64,000 bases of DNA, taken from positions 42,419,270 to 42,483,269 of the forward strand of contig CM058239.1 in the NCBI GenBank assembly GCA_030180135.1, written 5' to 3'. Both the position numbers and the translations under genes were made by a program. How positions within the stretch are numbered: the first letter of the stretch is position 1; each line of letters opens with the position of its first letter. Positions 58,690 through 64,000 of this stretch are shown here, piece by piece. This DNA comes from Orychophragmus violaceus. Lineage: Eukaryota; Streptophyta; Magnoliopsida; Brassicales; Brassicaceae. Below the pieces are notes generated by a model. The model was given only the letters and a program-made list of their open reading frames with translations, ran no database searches and was not told the origin of the DNA.

Positions 58690-59770
58690 TTTCGGTTGAA
58701 ACCCTCTGTTCGAATCCAAAGGTTCTCCCTTTGTGTTCATTCTTCTGTGTGTTGTCGCGAATTGAGAAAGAGAGAGTTGTTTTGTGTTTGAGAGGGCGAT
58801 TAGGAGGCGATATTAGGGTTCTTCCAAAAAAAGGTATAGTAGCTCTTTGAAAATGTGATTTATGGGATTCGATTGAATATTTGCTCTTAAAGGGTTTGAT
58901 TTAGGGTTCTCCATCGATTTAGGAATCGATTTAGGGTTATTGGTTAGGGTTTGGATTCAGGTTTGATTTAGGGTTCGTGAATGATTTAGGATTCGATTTA
59001 GGGTTTCCGTTTTGGGTTTGGATTGGGGTTCAATTTAGTGTTCTTAAACGTAATAAGGGTTATTAAACGATTTAGGGTTCGTTAAAGGGTTGTCAATCGA
59101 TTAAGAGTTTCATTGAGGGTTCGATTTAGGTTTCCATTTAGGGTTCGTTATTGGGTGTTTATATATATATATATCTGGATTCTCTGTTTTGTTTTTATGG
59201 GATTTTGTGTTATGGTCGGCGTCAATAGCTAGCTATGTGATAAGACAAATAATGACATGAGAGAATGAATCTGTTGTGATTATCATCCTTTCCCTAAAAC
59301 ACTAAACCCTTTTGTATATTCTTTACCCTTTTTCATGTGTGTTTTGAATCATATATATGTGTTTTCCGACAATGATTTGTTTGTTGTTTGGTTTTTCGCT
59401 TGAGTTTGTGTGTTGCTTGAGTTGTATATAGATGATTTTGAAATTATTTGTAAATTTTTGGAGTGCACCACAACATATGTAAGTGAAAAATGTAGTAGCT
59501 TACACTAATGTAAACATCCCGACTGTTTTTATTCATGAGCCCCACTCTCGGTTTGCTTTTTCCAGAAGCTTCACAGACTTGTTGAAAACAATATACTTTG
59601 GTTTTGAATGATGACTGGGTTGCTACAATATACTGTGATTCTTTGTTGATTAGACATCCTATTTTGTCTACTGTTGTTATGTTTATTCTAGATATATATT
59701 TTGTTTTGGTTTCTGTTTTTTTGGGTATGTTTAGAAAATGTCTATGGGATTAACTTGACCATACTGACGC
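58690..59770 (+). promoter_or_regulatory. Leader of the Harbinger element with repeated TTTAGGGTT motifs
   Basis: Contains GAGAAAGAGAGAG, GATATTAGGGTTCTTCC and at least ten TTTAGGGTT-type motifs between 58890 and 59150, similar to plant telo-boxes (AAACCCTAA). The rest to 59770 is T-rich and ends CTGACGCAG, a good splice acceptor, so it is probably promoter, 5' UTR and leader intron. No protein-like frame. Confidence 0.5.
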
Positions 59771-59773
59771 AGG

Positions 59774-60134
59774 CTTGATGACGGACCCGTACCAAGTGTG
59801 GAGAGACATGAAGAGGCTCCAGGAATACATAGACATGAGAGGATATGTAGCAGGTGCTCCACGCTTTTGGCTAAAGATGGTGGAAAGGAGAAGCACAAAA
59901 ACACTGTGGATGTTGAAGGGGAAGTAGAAGTTAGACCTTCTGGTGTTAAGGCTGCAAAAGCTTCTAAGCGGAAAAAGGTGGAAAAGAAGAAGCCTTGGAA
60001 CAGTTACAGAGCATGTTGGAATTGAAAGAGAAGTTAAACAAGCAGCAATTGCTTGCTGTTTACTTGCGAAGATAAAACCACTTTCTGAGATAGAAAATAC
60101 TCTTAAAAACAAGCTAATTACTGACATGTTGTGA
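59774..60134 (+). pseudogene. Harbinger ORF1 (NAM-associated/Myb-like accessory protein) C-terminal relic
   Basis: Pieces in different frames: RPSGVKAAKASKRKKVEKK, then EALEQLQSMLELKEKLNKQQ, then LLAKIKPLSEIENTLKNKL and ITDML-stop. This matches the C-terminal region of plant PIF/Harbinger ORF1 proteins (NAM-associated C-terminal domain), which bind the transposase and help it reach DNA. Two frameshifts, near 59990 and 60055. The N-terminal Myb/SANT-like part is not recognisable upstream. Confidence 0.65.
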
Positions 60135-60585
60135 GCTAACTAGGTAGTAAGTATAGTGAAGTGAAGTACTCGGTTTCTAAGTGTTAAATTTCTTTGTTGT
60201 GTTGCTAAGTTTTTTGTTCTTTTGTGTTTCAGGGAAAAGCCAAGGACATGTGACCAAGAAGAAGGAACTCAACTTACCTTGTACTATTTTGTTGTGTTGT
60301 TCTTCTTTGATTTTTTTTAGTCACGAGTCTTGTTTTATTTTTTTTTGTGTTGCATTATGGGCTTAAGTCACGAGTCTTGTACTATGTTGTTGTATTGTGT
60401 TACATGATCTATTTAAACTCTGCTTTTGTTTGGAAAGAAGGAACTCAACTTGTCTTTCTTTGTATCGTTTTCTCTACACTATCTTGTTCCTCTGCTTCAA
60501 CTGCATCTTCTTCCTCTTTAGTATCGTTTTCTCTAAACTACCAAAACACTATATCTTCATTTCTTGTTTAAAACACTTGCCAAAT

Positions 60586-61851
60586 ATGTCTTCATCTTCG
60601 ACAAATGATCTTGATAATCATTTAAATGATGCTTTTCAAGAAATCTTTGAACAACAATTCGACGATACGTTCAACGTCATTCTAGAGGGCCAAGCAACAA
60701 AGCTGAAGAAACGAGAATATAACGAAAGAAATCGCGAAGAAGGCCACAAACGTTTATGGAAGGACTATTTCAGGGAAGATCCTACATATCTGCCTCGTAT
60801 ATTCAGACGCCGTTTCCGAATGAACAAGTCATTGTTCATGCTAATTGTTTCTCGCGTCTCAAATGAGGTTCCATACTTTCAACAAAGAAGAGATGGAGGC
60901 GGAAGGCTCGGGCTATCTGGACTTCAAAAGTGTACGGCAGCAATCCGTATCCTGGCTTATGGTTGCGCGGCTGACGGGTGTGACGAATATCTACGACTTG
61001 GTGCAACCACTGTGTTGTTATGTTTGGATAAATTCACCGAAGGAATAATAGAGTTTTTTGGAAATGAATATCTACGAAGACCCACACAAGAGGACCTTCA
61101 GCGACTACTTGATATTGGAGAGATACGAGGGTTTCCTGGTATGATAGGAAGCATTGATTGTATGCATTGGGAGTGGAAAAATTGCCCAACCGCTTGGAAA
61201 GGGCAGTATACGCGTGGTTCCGGAAAGCCGACGATTGTTTTAGAGGCTGTAGCATCACAAGATCTTTGGATATGGCACGCATTTTTTGGACCTCCAGGTA
61301 CTTTAAACGATATTAATGTTCTTGATCGGTCACCTATTTTCGATGACATATTACAAGGTCGAGCACCAAAACTGGAATACATGGTCAACAGACACAAGTA
61401 TCATTTGGCGTACTACCTCACAGACCGAATTTACCCACAATGAGAAACCTTTATCCAATCTATATTAATGCCTCAAGGTCCTAAAGCAGAGTTATTTGCT
61501 GAACGTCAAGAATCTGTCCGAAAAGATGTCGAGCGTGCTTTTGGAGTATTGCAAGCTCGTTTTGTAATTGTTAAAAACCCGGCTCTTATTTGGGACAAGG
61601 CAAAAATAGGAAAGATTATGAGAACATGTATCATACTGCACAATATGATAGTAGAAGACGAACGAGACGGATATATTCAGTTTGATACATCTGACTTCGA
61701 ACAAGGAGAATCAAGCCGAAGTTCAGAGGTGGATTTGACGTATTCTACAGACATGCCTACAAACATTGGTAATATGATTGACATTCAGAATCAAGTTCGT
61801 GATAAACGGATACATCAACAATTGAAAGCCGATTTAATTGAGAATATATGA
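60586..61851 (+). pseudogene. PIF/Harbinger DDE transposase, one internal TGA
   Basis: Start chosen at 60586 (MSSSSTNDLDNHLNDAF) because family-like sequence begins there; upstream codons in the frame are low-complexity. 421 codons before the final stop, a normal length. N-terminal helix-turn-helix-like region YLPRIFRRRFRMNKSLFM; catalytic triad D191 (GSIDCMHWEW), D242 (TLNDINVLDRS) and E316 (VRKDVERAFGVLQARF). In plants it cuts at TTA/TAA targets together with ORF1. An in-frame TGA at 61441-61443 (codon 286) lies where relatives have tryptophan, between the second and third catalytic residues. No other lesion seen. The final 60 codons are acidic and variable. Confidence 0.92.
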
Positions 61852-62321
61852 GACAAATTTGGTAATCTAGAATTATAATTTTTGTAAGTTTAAATTTAAT
61901 ATTACAATAAATAAAATTTTTAATTAAAATATATTTAAAAATAAATAGATTTTTAAGTTAAGAACTCCACTTAAGGATTCATCAATGGATGAACAAAATA
62001 ACGTAGAGTTCTTAACTATTTAAAACCAATTAAAAATCTATTAAAAAATTCTTAAGAACCCCAAAATAAAGTTCATCAATGTACATGCTCTATATACAAA
62101 CTTAACAAAGATAAAATGATATTTTATCATGTTTTAAGATATTTTTGAAAGATTATATATAAATATGAATTCATTTTATACTAATTTAAGAGTTTTGAGT
62201 TGATGATGTAAATGCAGAATATTTTCAGATTTTTGTAGCTGCATTGTCTAATCATGCAGTATTTTAAATTATCAAAATCAAGTTGAATATTTTGTATATA
62301 TATATTGGTTAACGATCACAA

Positions 62322-62437
62322 AAGGAATCATAATTCTTCTTTCATAACTTATAAGAAAATGAGGCATCTATATGTCCAAAGGGAATCATAATTCTTCTTT
62401 GATAACTTATAAGAAAATGAGGCATCTATATGTCCAG
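62322..62437. repeat. 58-bp tandem duplication
   Basis: GGAATCATAATTCTTCTTT to ATCTATATGTCCA occurs twice in a row with one or two differences. Non-coding, between the Harbinger element and the next MITE. Confidence 0.88.
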
Positions 62438-62452
62438 CAGTTAAGATCATTA

Positions 62453-63744
62453 GAGCTTGTTCAATGGAGGTTCTTAGGTTTTTTTTTAAAAAAATTAATA
62501 AAATAATGTGGGTCTCACATGAATAGTTAAGAAACATGATACAAAAATTCCTATCTAAAAACTCGTTTTTACACTATTCATATGACGTGGCGGTTTCTGA
62601 TTGATCACTTTATTTTTTTTTCATTTTTAATTTTTTTTTTTAATCTATTCGAAAAAAATATTAAAATCTAATCTATTAAAACAGGAAGGTTTGCCATGGT
62701 ACATAAATGTTGTTTCCGGAATTTGCCCTTGATATTATTAGGATTTGTAATCTTCATTAAGGGTAAAACTGTAAAACAATTTATATTTGATTTATTCATA
62801 ATATCTTATAATATCTTTTGTTTTCTTTTTTTTCTATCATAATCATATCTAACGAAAATCTTTTTCAAAAATTTTAATAAAAATAATATTTAATTCCGAA
62901 ATTAATATTAAAATAAATATTATAAATTATTCTTAACTAAAATTTAACTTAAAGAAATAAAATCAAGCATAATTAAGTTACTAAATCAATTGGTACATAT
63001 AATTATATAATTTAATACATAATTATTTTATAAATTATATAATCATTAAAATTAATAAATTATTATTAAAATAAGAAAGTAGTATATAATATTGTACTAG
63101 CATGCGGGTATAAATTATTTATTTTGTAAGAAACGTTTTTTACGATTGTACTTCTTAACGGGTTGTTTCATCAAATTTTAAAATATTTAAATTATAATAA
63201 AATGGGCTAAAAATAAATTAACCAATTTCGATTTCTAAAAATAAAATCTGCACGAGTAACTAATTCCAATTGATATATTTTAAATTTAATATAAATATTT
63301 AAATTATTTAATATTTATATTATTCAAATATATGATGCGTCAAATTATAGTTCATGTTTGAATACAATTTTTAACGGGTTGTTCCATCAAATTTTCAAAT
63401 TATATATCATTACAACACGTGTTGAAAAATAGATTAACCAAGTTCAAGCATGACTAATCATATACTAAAAATAACAATAAAATACAACTACTAATATATA
63501 ATATACAAGTTAATAATATCAAAACAAAAACAAAATTTATTAAATTTCTTCTCACATTTAGCACTATATCATCTTATTTTCATTTGATATAGATTAGACG
63601 AAATAGGTAACAAAATTAATTTATAAAAAAATAAAAATTTAAGATAAAAATATATATTCTAAGAATGAAAACATAAACCCGCGCTTCTTTAGCGCGGGTC
63701 AAAATCTAGTTTAATTTAAGAACCCCACTAGAGTGGACATGCTC
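62453..63744. mobile_element. PIF/Harbinger MITE (about 249 bp) split by a Helitron
   Basis: Termini GAGCTTGTTCAATGGAGG at 62453 and GAGCATGTCCACTCTAG reading inwards from 63744, with TTA duplications at 62450-62452 and 63745-63747. Subterminal GTGGGGTTCTTAAATT is shared with other family members. The Helitron at 62667-63709 lies within. Confidence 0.88.
62667..63709 (+). mobile_element. Non-autonomous Helitron (1043 bp)
   Basis: Starts TCTAATCTATTAAAACAGG after an A and ends with a perfect 8-bp-stem hairpin CCCGCGCT-TCTTT-AGCGCGGG (63678-63698), then TCAAAATCTAG followed by T. These are canonical Helitron ends with A/T insertion. AT-rich interior, no ORF. Confidence 0.92.
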
Positions 63745-63747
63745 TTA

Positions 63748-64000
63748 CAATGTGATGATTTCACGGATTTGTTCTCCAAAACTTAACTATGATTGGACAT
63801 TGAAAGATCTTAGAGGATTATGCTTCTAGTGGAAAGGCGATAATATGTCTGCACTCTTTTTTTCTTGCTTGTCCCATTGGAATTTTTATAAAAATTTTAA
63901 TGAGACAACAAATAACATGCAAATGATAGATCGAATGTTATAAAATTATTTATGAATGTCTATTTCACAAGTAACATAATATTGTAGTAAATTCATGTAT
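63748..64000. other. Flank, nothing recognised
   Basis: No coding frame or repeat supported up to the window end. Confidence 0.6.

Larger units (their letters stand above)
58511..62090 (+). mobile_element. PIF/Harbinger source-type element (3.6 kb), near intact
   Basis: Termini GAGACCATGTACATTGTAG at 58511 and GAGCATGTACATTGATGAAC reading inwards from 62090. TTA precedes the left end (58508-58510) but TAT follows the right end, so the duplication is imperfect. Two genes read on the plus strand: ORF1 (59774-60134, frameshifted) and a DDE transposase (60586-61851, one nonsense codon). Its ends match the three gene-carrying elements at 32877, 34694 and 47138. Transposition in trans would need both proteins from an undamaged copy. 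Confidence 0.88.

Noticed and set aside
58715..58735. GTTCGAATCC resembling a tRNA T-loop
   Set aside because: No matching D-arm, anticodon arm or acceptor stem around it.
1..64000. CRISPR arrays, phage, operons or other prokaryotic systems
   Set aside because: Spliced genes, plant transposons and base composition show nuclear plant DNA. The repeat arrays are tandem or palindromic without unique spacers.

Overview
This is a plant nuclear segment, almost certainly from a Brassicaceae species close to Arabidopsis, Brassica or Arabis. It is AT-rich and dominated by transposons. It carries relics of two genes that, from memory, are consecutive loci in Arabidopsis thaliana: an RRM protein of the NOP12/RBM34 type (At5g46840-like, 11.9-14.2 kb) and the MYC-type bHLH factor bHLH28/MYC5/NIG1 (At5g46830-like, 42.3-43.9 kb). 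Both are on the minus strand and both are damaged. The 28 kb between them is nearly all inserted DNA. No bacterial-type features, CRISPR arrays, rRNA or convincing tRNA genes were seen.

Layout. 1-7052: a young Ty1/copia element (Copia-1, minus strand, cut by the window edge) inserted into an older copia (Copia-2, 7053-9141). 9.1-11.9 kb: non-coding repeats. 11.9-14.2 kb: NOP12/RBM34-like pseudogene broken by a Harbinger MITE and a copia solo LTR. 14.5-16.5 kb: LINE-like repeat with a hAT MITE, then a possible host exon. 16544-29940: a non-coding LTR-type element with 5-bp AAGGT target duplication, split by a composite of two degraded Copia-1-family elements. 29.9-31.5 kb: unrecognised gene relic. 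32877-37034: two nested PIF/Harbinger elements carrying captured host gene pieces. 38.1-42.3 kb: MITE and Helitrons. 42.3-43.9 kb: bHLH28. 44.2-53.3 kb: LTR-like, LINE, CACTA, Mutator and MITE fragments plus a third Harbinger carrier (47138-48818). 53644-58437: complete short-LTR copia (Copia-3). 58511-62090: nearly intact PIF/Harbinger source-type element. 62453-63744: Harbinger MITE holding a complete Helitron.

The most interesting system is the PIF/Harbinger family. One element has recognisable ORF1 (broken) and a DDE transposase with a single nonsense codon. Three carriers share its terminal and subterminal sequence, TTA/TAA target duplications and, in part, its leader. They hold (i) two RRM exons and a half of a chloroplast RNP gene fused to two exons of diaminopimelate decarboxylase, (ii) an apparently intact three-exon 119-aa coiled-coil gene, and (iii) coiled-coil exons of an unrecognised gene. 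Introns are kept, so capture was at the DNA level. A second notable feature is a tandem array of TCGATCGA palindromes in the untranslated leader and LTRs of the Copia-1 family. All reading is by eye; family names rest on motifs, not searches.
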